Shown here piece by piece: positions 1 to 11,130 of a DNA stretch of 64,000 nt. The DNA comes from Chiridota heheva. Its lineage: Eukaryota; Echinodermata; Holothuroidea; Apodida; Chiridotidae. The notes under the pieces were generated by a model. The model saw nothing but the letters and a program-made list of their open reading frames with translations. It did no database searches and had not been told where the DNA came from. Positions within the stretch are counted from its first letter, which is position 1. Each line of letters opens with the position of its first letter. Position numbers and translations under genes: made by a program. The stretch is from the NCBI GenBank assembly GCA_020152595.1, contig JAIGNY010002020.1, forward strand, positions 980,001-1,044,000. The letters run 5' to 3'.

Positions 1-198
1 CCATCCCGAGAAAATTTGGTTGGAACATGGCTTCAGGACATCTGAAGCGCTCGTTAGCTATGGTTATTACTTGACCATCGGGAAGTTCATAGCTTTTTTC
101 TAACATGGCAGATCCCGCTGCACACTCTAACTCTTTATCAAAGTCGTAAGCTACGTAGCAAAGCTTCTCCTTGATGTCTCTTACGATTTCACGTTCAG
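1..198 (-). CDS. Actin coding exon 4, cut by window edge
   Basis: Begins at 198 after a TTTCTAACAG acceptor; its first two bases complete an Ala codon with the G from the previous exon. It reads [20 protein letters not shown] and then [20 protein letters not shown] to QPNFLGM at base 1. The remaining C-terminal 100 or so residues lie outside the window. Confidence 0.95.
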
Positions 199-3100
199 CT
201 GTTAGAAAGAAGAAGGAAGACATGGTTACATAAGGGCTTCATCAGAAACTAAAAGCCGTTTACATAAATATACGATCTTAATAACTATCATAAGATATGA
301 TTATGTCATATGTACTCTTTTATGCAACTTCCATTCCGTGGGTGGCGTTCTCACATTCATATATCGTACTATTAAGTTATGGACTAATAGGAGCGCAAGA
401 AACTTTTATTTTATAGGAATCCTATCTAGTCGAGCAAAGTAACTCAGGACCTCTGCACGATGGGGTGTTAAATGATATATGAAAACAACCATATTGAATC
501 TAATTTTATTAACACCTCTTGTTTCACACACTGACAAAATGTGCCAATATACCGTAACTACTGTATGTAAGTAATAATGACTATGTATCAATTATGTATA
601 CTGCTATAGTCACTGGATATATTCAACCTACAAGAGAAATCTAAAACTTTTTTCATCTTCATTGAGAGAAGTATAAATCTATCATTTTGTCTTTGGGAAT
701 CGCAATGAAAAGAAAATTTACATGATTATTGCAAAATCTTTAACATTGATTTAATCAAAACTGTGTTTTCATTTATTCGTCACCTGGTCACTATGTATGA
801 CGTAAAAATAGGGACAATTTGTTTATTACATCTCGTTTCCCGTGCATTTTGCAATATCGGGATTTTTCACGTATCGAAGGCCTATATGTATCTAACCCTG
901 ATATACGAATTTCGGCATATATACCATCCTAAAACTGGTTCTTTTTTGAAAATTAATGGAATAGATCAAACAAACAGAAAGGTATGGAAATGTTATTATA
1001 AAATATTGTTTTTCGTGAAAAGGTATTTCTTAATTTAGACGACCTGCGACATTTGATCGTTACACCAATAATCATAACATGATTTTTCTTTAAATGAACA
1101 ATTCTGGGTTATTTGCCAAAGAGCATTCACTGTCTAAAATCTAATGCGCCTCTTCAACATTATAGTATATCTTCCCTTTTCAATCAGTCAAAATCAAGAG
1201 GAAACCATATTAAAGTTCATAAAGTAATTGTTTAACACCTAAGAATGAAAGTAACTCGTGCCACACCTACGTGACCAATTTACAGCTGTGCCTTCTGTAC
1301 GAGGTGTAGAATCTTAATTGCATGCTTATAAGCCAATCTTCAAAACAACATTTCATCTGGTACGTAAGCTCTACATTCTTATTTTGTTTTCCTTTTCATT
1401 TTAAAGGCAAGCTCGAATATTGGTTTGTTTAAGAAACCTATCGTTAAACCCTAGATATCTGTACGTCTTAAGTGTTTAAGGAGATGGAGGCCGAAAAGGG
1501 CGGGCATATTTGCACGTGTTGGCACAGAAAACCTTTTAAACAAATGTTTAAATTAATCATAAATACTCTTTTTATGATTAATTGAGTAATATTTCAACGA
1601 CAGAGTATCAATAATCAGACACGTGCTATTTTAAAATTCCTTCTAACAGCTTAACATCTGCAGAAAAATTGATTGCTAGATTTGAGTACACAAAGCAACC
1701 CTACATTACATGATATATAGTTAAAGTGTAAGCTCTACCATACAAATAATTCAAACAATACTGAACTTGAGTGGCATCCTTATCAATTTAAAATCATTTA
1801 GTCCTAAGTTGAAGGTCAATTCTTTCCCAAATAGCTCTTACACCCAAGTAACTGCGATCCAAACATATGAAACTCAATGTGCTATTTCCTTTATAGGAGA
1901 TCAAGACTAGTTATAAATACATCAGCAGCTTTTGACTGTTTTCATAAATATTTGAAATCATATTGGAAAAGTCAAAAAAGTGAAAAGGTTAGTCACTTTA
2001 ACATCTATGAGTAGAGATTTTTGTACGGTGGTCGGATTAATAACAAATTAACTTAAATGGAATCTGGAACCAAAGCTAACCACGTGCAGTAAAAGATAAT
2101 GTAAACAAGTAAAAGAGGTTGGACGTCGGTGTGGGGCCTGTTCTGTGAACGTGCAAACATAATTGGTCTTACCAGTAGTTGTGAAGGAATACCCTCTCTC
2201 CGTGAGAATCTTCATAAGATAATCCGTCATGTCACGGCCTGCTAAGTCTAACCTTACAATAGCATGTGGTAACGAATAACCTTCATAAATTGGTACAGTG
2301 TGTGACACACCATCTCCGGAGTCAAGCACAATACCAGTTGTTCTTCCAGAAGCATAAAGAGATAGCACTGCTTGGATAGCAATGTAAACGGCTGGAGAAT
2401 TGAATGTTTCGAACATAATCTGCAGGAAAATAAAACCATCAAAGAGTGAAATTGTGAAATATGATTAACAAGTTTCAAAGACATTCAACAGAAAAAACTA
2501 TTAACAGAATATTGAAAATAACAGAAGAATTTGTGAAATGTATTATTTTTCAAATTATATTATATTTTTTACACCAGACAAAGTGTGTTGTATATGTTTC
2601 GAATGATATGCATACCAACATTTTTGTACATTACCCAAAATCCAGTTTCCTTATGTTGTGTTTATATCTGTGTTACATAACACGTTCAGATTCTGCATTT
2701 AGTTTTATCGATAATGGTGCTGAATGTTTTAAAGCTCCAGTTCATAAATAAGGTGATAAAGTAAGGGGAAGAAATGTTATACGTTTTGAATACCTGTATC
2801 ATTTTCTCTCTGTTAGCTTTCGGATTGAGTGGAGCTTCCGTTAGAAGGACGGGGTGTTCTTCCGAGGCTACACGAAGTTCGTTGTAAAATGTATGGTTCC
2901 ATATGCGTTCCATATCATCCCAATTTGTGACGATTCCATGCTCGATGGGATACTTGAGGGTCAGAATACCGCGCTTGCTTTGTGCTTCCTCTCCCACGTA
3001 CGTATCTTTCTGTCCCATGCCTACCATTATGCCCTGTCGATAGTATATAACAATTTATATCAAATGTGAATTGATTCTGATAGAAAAGTCATTCGCAAAG

Positions 3101-3678
3101 CGCATTTCAAACTTCTTTCCTTTGCAGACTTTACCATCCTTGTTCTTTTAGTCTTTCGGAATTCATTGCACGTATGTACTCCGTCGGTGATTTGATAAGC
3201 AGTTTGCATACAACCCTATTTGGGAAGAACTACAACACTTTGATAATAGTGAAACACTAATTGATATAAACATCTTAGAATAAACCAAAAATTCAATAAT
3301 TTGAATTTGCGCTTCTTTTGATCTTATTTGTTAGAAAATCACATTTGGAAGAAATTGAAATATCGTAGAATTTTCGACACACAACTTATAAGTCCGAGAC
3401 GATCGAGAGTTGAATTTAGTATCACTTATAAAAATGTTCCAAGATATTAATTTGGGTTATAATTAAGTTATTATCTTTAATGAATTAGTTTTTACTCCAT
3501 TTTCCATTTTGTTACTATAAATAACTGAATAAATAAACTAACCTGATGTCGAGGTCTTCCTACAATGGATGGAAAGACGCATCGAGGGCCATCATCACCT
3601 GCAAAACCTGCTTTACACATTCCCGACCCGTTATCGACAACAACAGCAGCAATCTCTTCATCGGCTTCCATGTTTACC
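1..3678 (-). CDS. Actin gene, coding part, 3' end outside window
   Basis: Encodes actin, the ATP-binding filament protein of the cytoskeleton and muscle. Four coding exons join in frame: 3671-3543, 3033-2794, 2419-2173 and 198-1, where the window ends inside the exon. The product starts [17 protein letters not shown] and keeps the nucleotide-binding VVDNGSG, the KAGFAGDD loop and the [10 protein letters not shown] phosphate loop. About 270 of the usual 375-377 residues are present. Introns fall after codon 41, after codon 121 and after the first base of codon 204 (numbering two residues less than the precursor), matching positions I recall from echinoderm actin genes. No stop or frameshift is seen. 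The protein is unusually divergent for actin: [10 protein letters not shown] for the common DDAPRAVFPS, and [16 protein letters not shown] for LDFEQEMATAASSSSL. It may be a specialised paralogue. An in-frame ATG at 3734 lies upstream of the splice acceptor and was not used. Confidence 0.93.
199..2172 (-). other. Actin intron between coding exons 3 and 4
   Basis: About 2 kb of AT-rich DNA bounded by GTAAGA and CTAACAG. I see no coding homology or recognisable repeat. Open frames such as 763-1038 (+) have no family resemblance. Confidence 0.8.
2173..2419 (-). CDS. Actin coding exon 3 (residues 124-206)
   Basis: 247 bases from ATT ATG TTC GAA to ACA ACT ACT G, with a TTTTCCTGCAG acceptor and a GTAAGA donor, ending in phase 1. 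It holds the [20 protein letters not shown] and [20 protein letters not shown] stretches, so the hinge and nucleotide-binding residues are kept. Confidence 0.96.
2794..3033 (-). CDS. Actin coding exon 2 (residues 44-123)
   Basis: Exactly 240 bases, 80 codons, from GGC ATA ATG GTA to AAA ATG ATA CAG. The acceptor is ...ATCGACAG and the donor GTATTC. It carries the conserved [20 protein letters not shown] and [16 protein letters not shown] segments. An open frame continues past the donor into the intron, but the actin match stops at the splice site. Confidence 0.96.
3543..3678 (-). CDS. Actin exon with start codon
   Basis: The ATG is at 3671-3669. The exon ends after CAT CAG at 3543 and is followed by the donor GTTAGT. 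It codes 43 residues and ends in phase 0. A CAG acceptor at 3681-3679 places only seven untranslated bases before the ATG, so the rest of the leader should lie in an upstream non-coding exon. Confidence 0.93.
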
Positions 3679-4086
3679 CTGCTGATACAATTAAAACATA
3701 TGTAAAGATTGGAGGCTAAGAATGATAAACTCACAGTCTCACACGACCCCTCAATAACTGAATAATATTCGTTTATAAGTCATGCAAAGCCTTTCAAACA
3801 ATTCATTATTGCACCAATTCCAATAAAAAGCTCTATGACGCTTGCCCACAGTGGTCCTGGCCCCAATATCAAAACCGAGTCGGAGGCCCTGCTTAGATAA
3901 CATAAATCTACATAACCAGATAACGGCCGAATTATATTACTAGGGTCTAGAAGACGAACATTTCGCTCCGCTCCCGGTCGGGTGATCGTTAGACCTGGAA
4001 TGTGGAGCAGTCTATTTTTCGGCATTCCCTGTGTTGTGCTATCAAGCAGTCCATAAACCAGTAAACCGTTTCATCTTCTTAGCAAC

Positions 4087-4634
4087 TTAAAGGAATATTT
4101 TCATGGATTTTCATTTTTTCATATATGATAGAGACAAATATTAGAAACAAAGTGGTGAAAAATCTATATGTTAATATCTTATTCCGTTAGAAGTTACGAA
4201 ATTTTAAAGTATTTATGAATTCGGAGAAAAGTGACTGATTGGCAACATCTGTGATGCCATACAAACAATTTCAACAAAACTTCTTTGTATTTCTTTTCAA
4301 ATGATTTGATTCTTTTTATCATTGTCAATGTGATGTACTCCAAGAAAAAAACAAAATGCTTTCGTGTAAATTATATATTTCCCCTTTTCTCTATAATGAA
4401 CCAAAAATGCTGTTCGATAATGTAAAACAACTGTGGTTAAATTAATAAGAAATAGTGATGACATCACCAAGCTAATGGACATGTACTTCATGAGGTATTT
4501 TAAAGAATATTTTTCTACTCTTTTAATTGTTATAGCTTCTAAACGGAATAGGATGTTGACATAGTTTTATCACCACTTTGTTTCTACAAATTTTCTATGT
4601 GACTAAATGACAATCCTTGGGAAAATTCCTTTAA
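4087..4634. mobile_element. Foldback MITE with TTAA target duplication in the actin 5' intron
   Basis: TTAA at 4087-4090 and 4631-4634 flank ends AGGAATATTTTC and GAAAATTCCT that are inverted copies. Longer inner arms also pair: about 4120-4215 against 4515-4610, sharing AACAAAGTGGTGA against TCACCACTTTGTT and ATTCCGTTAGAAG against CTTCTAAACGGAAT. The centre is AT-rich without coding capacity. This is the structure of a non-autonomous DNA transposon; TTAA targets suggest a piggyBac-like mobiliser, though the ends do not begin CCC. Confidence 0.7.
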
Positions 4635-5607
4635 GACAGATTTTTTTACAATTATCAATTATTCCTGGCACTACAATTCTATCATGTGTGATTCTGAAAA
4701 AAAGGAAAACCAACGACGTTCTTATATAATTTCAAATGCTGAAGTTATGAATATCTGAATTATGAATGCGTAAGAACAGAGGAACAACGCAATGTTAAAT
4801 CTATAAGTTCCTTGAGCAATGTTCATGCAGTCATGATACGGATTTATGTTTTACAGTTTTTAATCTGTTAAACGGATACAAAAACACCTAATAAAAAAGG
4901 TCGATGAATAATACAGCTTTATTTCAACATGTTAGCTGCTATGTTTATGAATAAATGACGTTGCTTACGAAACTGCCCTTCTCTAGTTTTCGTTTTACAT
5001 TGAATTTAACATGCCATAGAGATTGACTCAAAAATATCAATTGAAAATACATTGATTGAAAGACAAATAGTAGTTTGATATAAAAATATATTCTAAAATA
5101 TTGTTTAAAAAGAGGCACACTTTGAAAATCGATTAGCAATTTCGTGCGTTTTGGAAATTATAAATGACTACATTTTCTGTGTCTATGGTTGTACTATGGG
5201 ATTTTAGTAATAGTTCAAGTCTAAGATCTGAAAAATATCCTTGAAATCTCAAATTAGAGGTTTCAGACGAATAAAAATTAGGGGAGGGGGATGTTTTTGA
5301 AAGATTACCAATCGATTTTTTTTCTTAAAGGCAAAACTACCCATGTTCCAGGTAAACTTAACGAAGATCATAGTGTGTTGGATGTCATAAAACAAACAAA
5401 CAGAACAAAACGTTACATAGACTGATATATGCAAAATGGTATAGGGATTTCGTGGACATTGGTATGGAAGGTAAAAACATATCAACAGAGGGTGTGTTGA
5501 TCATTATTAGTTAATAACATGAATTTAATCAGATGCAATTGAAAAGATATTAACTCTAAAGTTATTACCACACGATTAATCAAACGTAACTTAATTCGAA
5601 GACTCAC

Positions 5608-5700
5608 CTACTTCCTTAAACGATTGAATCCGGAAATAAGCGACAGAATGTAACTACTGTCCTACTTGATTCCACTAGCAGACTAGCAAGGTGAAAAGGC
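5608..5700 (-). other. Probable non-coding first exon of the actin gene
   Basis: A strong donor (AAGTAG followed by GTGAGTC, GT at 5607-5606) lies about 100 bases downstream of a TATA-like box on the minus strand. Joining it to the acceptor at 3681-3679 removes a 1.9-kb intron and gives a leader of roughly 100 bases ending just before the ATG. A 5' UTR intron is common in actin genes. The 5' end at about 5700 is inferred from the TATA position and not seen directly. Confidence 0.55.
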
Positions 5701-5723
5701 AGAAACAGTAATCTTACTAGCAG

Positions 5724-5797
5724 CATTTAAATACAAACGAGAAAATATTATTTTCTATTAGGCCACACCCTTGAGAAAATAAGACTTCCTTATATGG
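5724..5797 (-). promoter_or_regulatory. Putative actin promoter: CArG box, CACCC box and TATA box
   Basis: CCTTATATGG at 5788-5797 is a perfect CArG box (CC, six A/T, GG), the binding site of serum response factor, a standard regulator of actin genes. On the minus strand it is followed by GGGTGTGGCC (5770-5761), a CACCC/GC-box type site, and TATTTAAA (5733-5726), a TATA-like element 55 bases from the CArG box. The order and spacing fit a transcription start near 5700, upstream of a good donor. Confidence 0.6.
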
Positions 5798-5799
5798 TT

Positions 5800-7180
5800 G
5801 TCTTCATTTGAATTAGTTCAAGGACTTCACACCTATTTAATTATTATAAAGATGTTCACCTCTTTTAAACAGAGACCACCTGAGGTTCATTTAAAAACTA
5901 AGAGACAATTTTCTCCAGGGAAAAGCTGAAGTGGAAATAACAGTGAATACTTGGTTTGTTAAAAAGTAATTTTCATAAATGTTTTACCTTCCATCAACTT
6001 ATTCTTCTTGATCAATTCGATGTGTAAAGCATTCAGGCTTTCCCGTTAAACAGCAGTGAGTTAGAAAGCAACATTAGCTATGCATAGTTTGTAAAACAAA
6101 TGAAAAAATCCCTTTGTGATAAGGTAAACATTAATCATTTTGCAAGTCTCTTCTGTTTTTTCTTCAGTCATACATCACACATTGTGTTTATATTTAATAT
6201 ATTTAAAGCATCATGATACCTTACTCGCAGCCATAGTTGTCTCGAAAACTAAATGTTATATTTTCAAAATTTAAAGACTGTTTGTTACCAACGATAAGGT
6301 GTTGCAATCTCACAGGCTTGTTTTAAACGTTCTGCAATCCTCTTGTCTTCAGAGCTGAAGTGTAGGGTATTTCGTCATTGTTAATCTTCTCAGCGTTTAC
6401 TTACAGTGGGGAAAGCATTTGTCATCACTATGTACATTTTAAGAAGTATTAGGCCTATTCATCTTTTTTTAAATAATAAAATATGTACTTTTTATATTTT
6501 GTTTAAGTCAAGAGATTTTATGTTATGTTGTCCACAAACGGTTATTTTCTTATTCTAGTTCTCATTTCATTGGAAAGTATGAATCATTTTAATTTATATT
6601 GGTTTTCATACACAAATATTCATCCTGACACCTCTTTGTGGGGGGTAGGAATGATAAGATATAGGATAATGTGCTCCTGGAAGACTGCGTTTTGACATGA
6701 ACAGATATAAAAAAAGAAGCGAGTTTCAGGCTGCCTCCACCTCAATTAGGGAAAATGAATTTTGAGTATATCCAGCACTACAGAGTGACCCCCGCGAGAT
6801 CGCTTTATCTTAACTTACCCCCAGAAAATTTGGTAAAGTGAGATATTTTGTCCGAGTTTCCCCATCCATGAGCCAAAACTGTCCCTCTCTTGCCTTCCAG
6901 AATCTAAATCATGGCGCCGCCACTGATTGTAACTTGTTAAATAAAGTAAATAATTGAATACATTGACGTAAAGTTACGTTTGCATTTTGATTTGTTTGGA
7001 CCAATTTTCAATCCCGTAGCGAAACCACTGTGTGTGGCCAACAATATGCCCTTTCTGCCTTTCAAACTATTGTGTAAATACTGTAGTGAAAAGGTGTACA
7101 TGGTAAGCTGATGATATGGTGTATTCCTCACATGATGGATACTGCATTGGAGACGATCAATAGAATAAGTTTACTTTTCA
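5800..7180. other. Intergenic DNA upstream of actin, nothing recognised
   Basis: AT-rich, no coding homology and no clear repeat boundary. A short G+C-richer patch around 6700-6930 resembles old repeat debris but could not be assigned. Confidence 0.6.
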
Positions 7181-7182
7181 CA

Positions 7183-7848
7183 TTAAACAGTTCGGTTTGT
7201 ACCGCCGATCGGACGACTCAATAAGTCCCCCCATCGGGAGATTCAAGCATGCGCACTGAGCTTACAGTGATATATAAATACCGTCATTTTTATTGTGGAA
7301 GTTTTAGTCATGGACGCTTATTAGACGTTCCATTGAAGGTTTGTAACAAAGTTTGCTTTGCTCATGTTCAATTTCGCGAAAGTAAAACAACCTCGTTACT
7401 ATCACGCAGTTATTGCTAAATAATTTTCACAAATCCCCAAGTTAGTTATTTTCTCTTGCTAAAGCGAAATTGCCTAACGGTAACACATAATACAATTCAT
7501 CACTTTTCTTCAGATATCTCGAAAACCGCACGGTGAATTTTAAAAGCGCACGGTGAAAAGATAATTCATATGCCAATTTGTCTTCACGATTTGAAATAAT
7601 GGCATATGAATTATCTTTTCCAAATAATGGAAAAGATAATTCATATGCCATTATTTCAAATCGTGAAGACAAATTTGAACCCTTCGCAGTGGTTAAGTTG
7701 GCCGCGCTCGAAATATGTCTGATTCTTATATTATTCCTGTACAAACTTTGAATTTGGATAGATGCATTGTGGGATACTTCTGTAAAGGATCATCCGATCG
7801 GGAGAACAAAACTGTTCTCCCGATCGGGGGTACGAACCGGGCTGTTAA
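7183..7848. mobile_element. Foldback DNA element with terminal inverted repeats
   Basis: The ends ACAGTTCGGTTTGTACC (from 7187) and, inverted, CAGCCCGGTTCGTACC (to 7844) match, each followed by a GATCGG motif, and TTAA flanks both ends (7183-7186, 7845-7848). Inside is a near-perfect palindrome: 7574-7621 pairs with 7629-7677 around a 7-base loop, about 48 bp per arm. A third partial copy of one arm lies at 7557-7573. The open frame at 7442-7744 (-) is a by-product of the palindrome. Confidence 0.75.
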
Positions 7849-7998
7849 ATGGTGTGGCTAATTTTCTGATACGCCCATTCAGCTATAATGTAATAATTAC
7901 TTGACAAGATATATACATAATGGCGATACATATAACTGTCTTCACTGTGCAACGTTTTAAATTGGTTCAAATTTATGATAAATGGATGGGCTGTAACG

Positions 7999-8294
7999 TG
8001 ATCTTGTTATCTACTTACTGTGGTGTAGCGGTTATCATATCTGTCTACAGACCAAGAGGCCCCGGATTCAAGCTTGGGTTGGGTAGACACGCCATAAACC
8101 ACAACTGGTTATCAAAGGCCGTGGACATTGACTTGGTTGTCGATGTTATGTCTGTCCGCCGTCGTACATGTGTTCTCGTCCGGGTCGTATTAAGCGTTTC
8201 GTGATAGCATTGCTACTATCATAACCAAATACGCAGGCGACGACCCCGTCATTGTAATTGTGTGTTCACTCGTCGTCGTCGTTGATCTTGTTAT
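7999..8294 (+). mobile_element. tRNA-derived SINE, copy 1, with 12-bp target duplication
   Basis: The element (8011-8282) has a tRNA-like head with A box TGGTGTAGCGG (8021-8031) and a degenerate B box in GGATTCAAGCTT (8064-8075), then a unique body of about 190 bp and a short (GTC)n tail. It is flanked by the perfect direct repeat TGATCTTGTTAT at 7999-8010 and 8283-8294, the signature of target-primed insertion. A second copy with an independent tail lies at 59853-60130. SINEs are transcribed by RNA polymerase III and moved by LINE machinery; the partner LINE is not identified. Confidence 0.9.
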
Positions 8295-9415
8295 GTAATT
8301 CTACACAAAGGGATGATGGCATAGTACAAATTTAATAGTGGCATAGAATTAAAGTTTCCTTTCTGAAGCGTGTGCAATCCACGGTACTTCATCGACACTG
8401 TGCATTCCACTTTCTATTTCATAACAGGTCACGTTTGTTGCGCCTTACTGTTGAAACCCTATATGCACTGTTTTTTTAATTTCATTTTTATCTGCCACTT
8501 AGTTCAGTGTTGCTGAAAAACAATAAACGCAGACTAATATTTCTCAGAATGGATACTATTAAACCGACCCTTCTGATTGTAAGCCATGTTTGTGTGAGAC
8601 ATTTATTACGCGTGGCTCAATTTGTAGCTTGCATGCAGTTTCACTCACAAGTTTTTGTAGTTACTGTACCTATTGGCCTAATCAGTTATACACCAAGCAA
8701 ACATCTGCTTTACTTTGATTCATATTATATTCTGTCAGCATTCTTTTTGTCTTGTTAGTTCCTTGCTGTGGTGAAGGATTTGTTCAACTTCTTGCTCTGT
8801 AATAAATCCATAAAAAAGCAATTAAAACCCAGGAGATTGCCATCATAACACTGTTGTCTGATCGTGTGAGCGGGAATTAATCATCCAATGTTTCCATAAA
8901 ATATAACACTTATGCAGCTGTACTTCAATATATACGAAAATAAAAGCGATTGGTTTTAAAATCTTTCACGATTTTATCATTATTACTCTAAATGCATCGA
9001 TGACCTTTTAATATTCTTTTTCTAAACTTATTTTATGTAATCTTCGAATGTTCAGTACTGCTGTACTGATGATGGTTGAATTGAGAAAATAACATTTTGA
9101 GTGTCCCACACTAAAATTGAGAATTCTTCAAAATATTCAAGAGTGCGGTCAACATTTGCGACTGTTCTTTTTAAAAACATGAAATACACGATTAAGAATT
9201 AAGCAAAGAAATCTGTCATACCTAAACGATTTTATTACATGTTTTCTACTTTTTATACTGATATAGGCATTAATATTGGGCCTATATATATTTTTCTTTT
9301 AATCAACAAAGTTTTAGTTAATTAGATTATTAATTTTCAATCTTAACTTCCCATTAATATGAAAACCCGTACTTATATGAAAATATCCTAGAAAACACAA
9401 AACGTTTTTATATCT
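8295..9415. other. Non-coding stretch, nothing recognised
   Basis: AT-rich DNA without protein homology, clear tandem structure or terminal repeats. Confidence 0.6.
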
Positions 9416-9417
9416 CC

Positions 9418-9860
9418 GATCTTAGTCGAGCACAGACGTATTTAAAGTCGGATGTACTTGTATTCGAGTATCTCAGTTATGTTCGAGTCAGCTATGTACC
9501 CTGGTACCAGGATCATGTATACATGTCAGCATGTACCCCCGACTCAACATGATGCTGACAACCTCTTACTTGGTCACTTAGTCGGGCAGAGATATAAAAT
9601 GTCGGATGTACTATTTAAAACAAAGATACATCTCAATTATGCCCGAATTGTCAAGTTATCGGAATCATGTCATCCCGAATCGAGGGCATCATGATGCAGA
9701 CAACATTAGGTACTTGGTCTCTTAGTTGGGTAGAGATTTAAAACGTCAGAATGTCGGATGTATACTGTTTAAATCAGATCTTAATTATTCCCGAATCGTA
9801 TATGAATCAGAATCATCTCCACTCGACTCAGTATGATGCTGATTATCTGGTTGGGAAACT
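9418..9860. repeat. Diverged tandem repeat, about 150-bp unit, three copies
   Basis: The phrase TTAGTCG(A/G)G..AGA..T..TTAAA..GTCGGATGTA recurs at about 9421, 9578 and 9724, each followed by a variant of ATCAGAATCAT and a GATGCTGA motif. The copies differ by many substitutions and indels, so the array is old. Confidence 0.6.
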
Positions 9861-9919
9861 GGGTCGTAGGCCCATATATGAAAGATACCCGCCCACACAC
9901 GTTTAAAATCCTGTGTCTC

Positions 9920-10700
9920 GATGATCATGGGTCATTTGTCGGCATCAAAAACTAGAAATCCTCAGAAATCTTCAGAGCGAAGCCCCCAGCGCCCTACCAA
10001 TGCTGCGTTCATGAACCCCATAATTTGGTTAGAATTTTCTCCATTTTCAGGAGTATTCCTCTCAGCCTATTTCCTAAATTCTTATATGTGTAGATTTGAA
10101 GATTAAAATTTATCTTTTTTTTTCTTTTCATCAACAGATCAATTGCATTTTGGATTTTGTGCCCATTTTAAGCCAATCTAGCAGTCTAGGGCAAACAAAA
10201 CAAGTAATCTCCAAGGCTTCACCCATGAATTCCTACACAATTTTTCCTGAATTTTCTCAATTTTTAGGGAAAATCTATTACCTGTGTATTTAGAAATGGT
10301 AACCCTATATAATGTTTATATGAGTAAATTTTAACATGAAAATTTAAAATCGTCTTCTTATCATCACTTAAATTTTTCGAACTTGACACATTGTGTTGAT
10401 TATCAGCCAATTTGTGGCATCAAAACAAGAAATCTTCAGAGCTTCGGAAACGCTTTCAAGGGGTCCTTAAGTGGGACTTTTCCCCCTAGGTTCCTACCAC
10501 TGCTTTGCCCTGAGACCCCACGATTTTTCATTTATAGTTTGGAGCTTGTTTGGATTTTATTCCATTTGGGGCATAAAAAATAAGAAATCTTTAGACCAGG
10601 CTTCGCCTATGAACCCCACAATTTCCCCGAAATACCATTTTGGACCCATAATGAAGATCTGAAGAATGAACATAATGTGTCAAAGGACAGTTATGGTCCG
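9920..10700. repeat. Diverged dispersed/tandem repeat remnants
   Basis: A phrase resembling GGCATCAAAAA.AAGAAATCT.CAGAG..GGCTTCGCCCATGAACCCC recurs near 9940, 10190, 10417 and 10567, with irregular spacing of 150-250 bp. No coding potential. The end (10636-10680, CCATTTTGGACCC then AATGAAGATCTGAAGAAT) also recurs near 11775-11815. Confidence 0.5.
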
Positions 10701-11130
10701 TCATTATAGCAACCGGGCATATGGGGTGTCACCCCCTCCCCAATCCAATTTTTTTCGGAAAATGTTTTCTTTTACTATACTTGTGAGATCTTTAATTGTC
10801 GAGTTGCTGAATCAGCAAGGCGGGTTTATAGGCTGATATGTAAACAAGAAAGAACGTTTAATTAAGGGGGTTACAGGGATTGCAGCTTCGGCAAGTTAAA
10901 GCCTCTTTTATTGAGCCACAAATATCCCATATTGCATGCAGTGCGCCAAGGTATGTCATGCCAATGGAGGGTATATTCTTCCCCCCAAAAAAGTCATTTT
11001 TCTTATCAATATCCGACAAACCTGACGAATAAAAAAATAAAAAATCACCGACAGAGTTACACTGATACAGGGTTTTTAAAACAATGCGGCGTAATTTTGT
11101 TAAAATATATTCTGATCTGACAGTCCGGGA
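10701..11130. other. Non-coding stretch, nothing recognised
   Basis: Mixed composition with short homopolymer runs and no coding homology. Confidence 0.5.

Noticed and set aside
763-1038. Plus-strand 91-codon ORF in the left actin intron
   Set aside because: AT-rich sequence with no family resemblance and no splice or promoter context.
3672-3734. Upstream in-frame ATG that would extend actin by 21 residues
   Set aside because: It lies before a good CAG acceptor, and the extra residues are not actin-like.
3780-4025. Minus-strand 81-codon ORF in the actin 5' intron
   Set aside because: No recognisable family, no splice support, and it lies inside the inferred intron next to a MITE.
7442-7744. 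Minus-strand 100-codon ORF
   Set aside because: It runs through the palindrome of a foldback element and repeats itself because of the inverted arms.
8005-8085. Functional tRNA gene
   Set aside because: The A and B boxes and part of the acceptor stem are present but the anticodon arm cannot form a normal cloverleaf, and the sequence continues into a repeated body with a target duplication: it is a SINE head.
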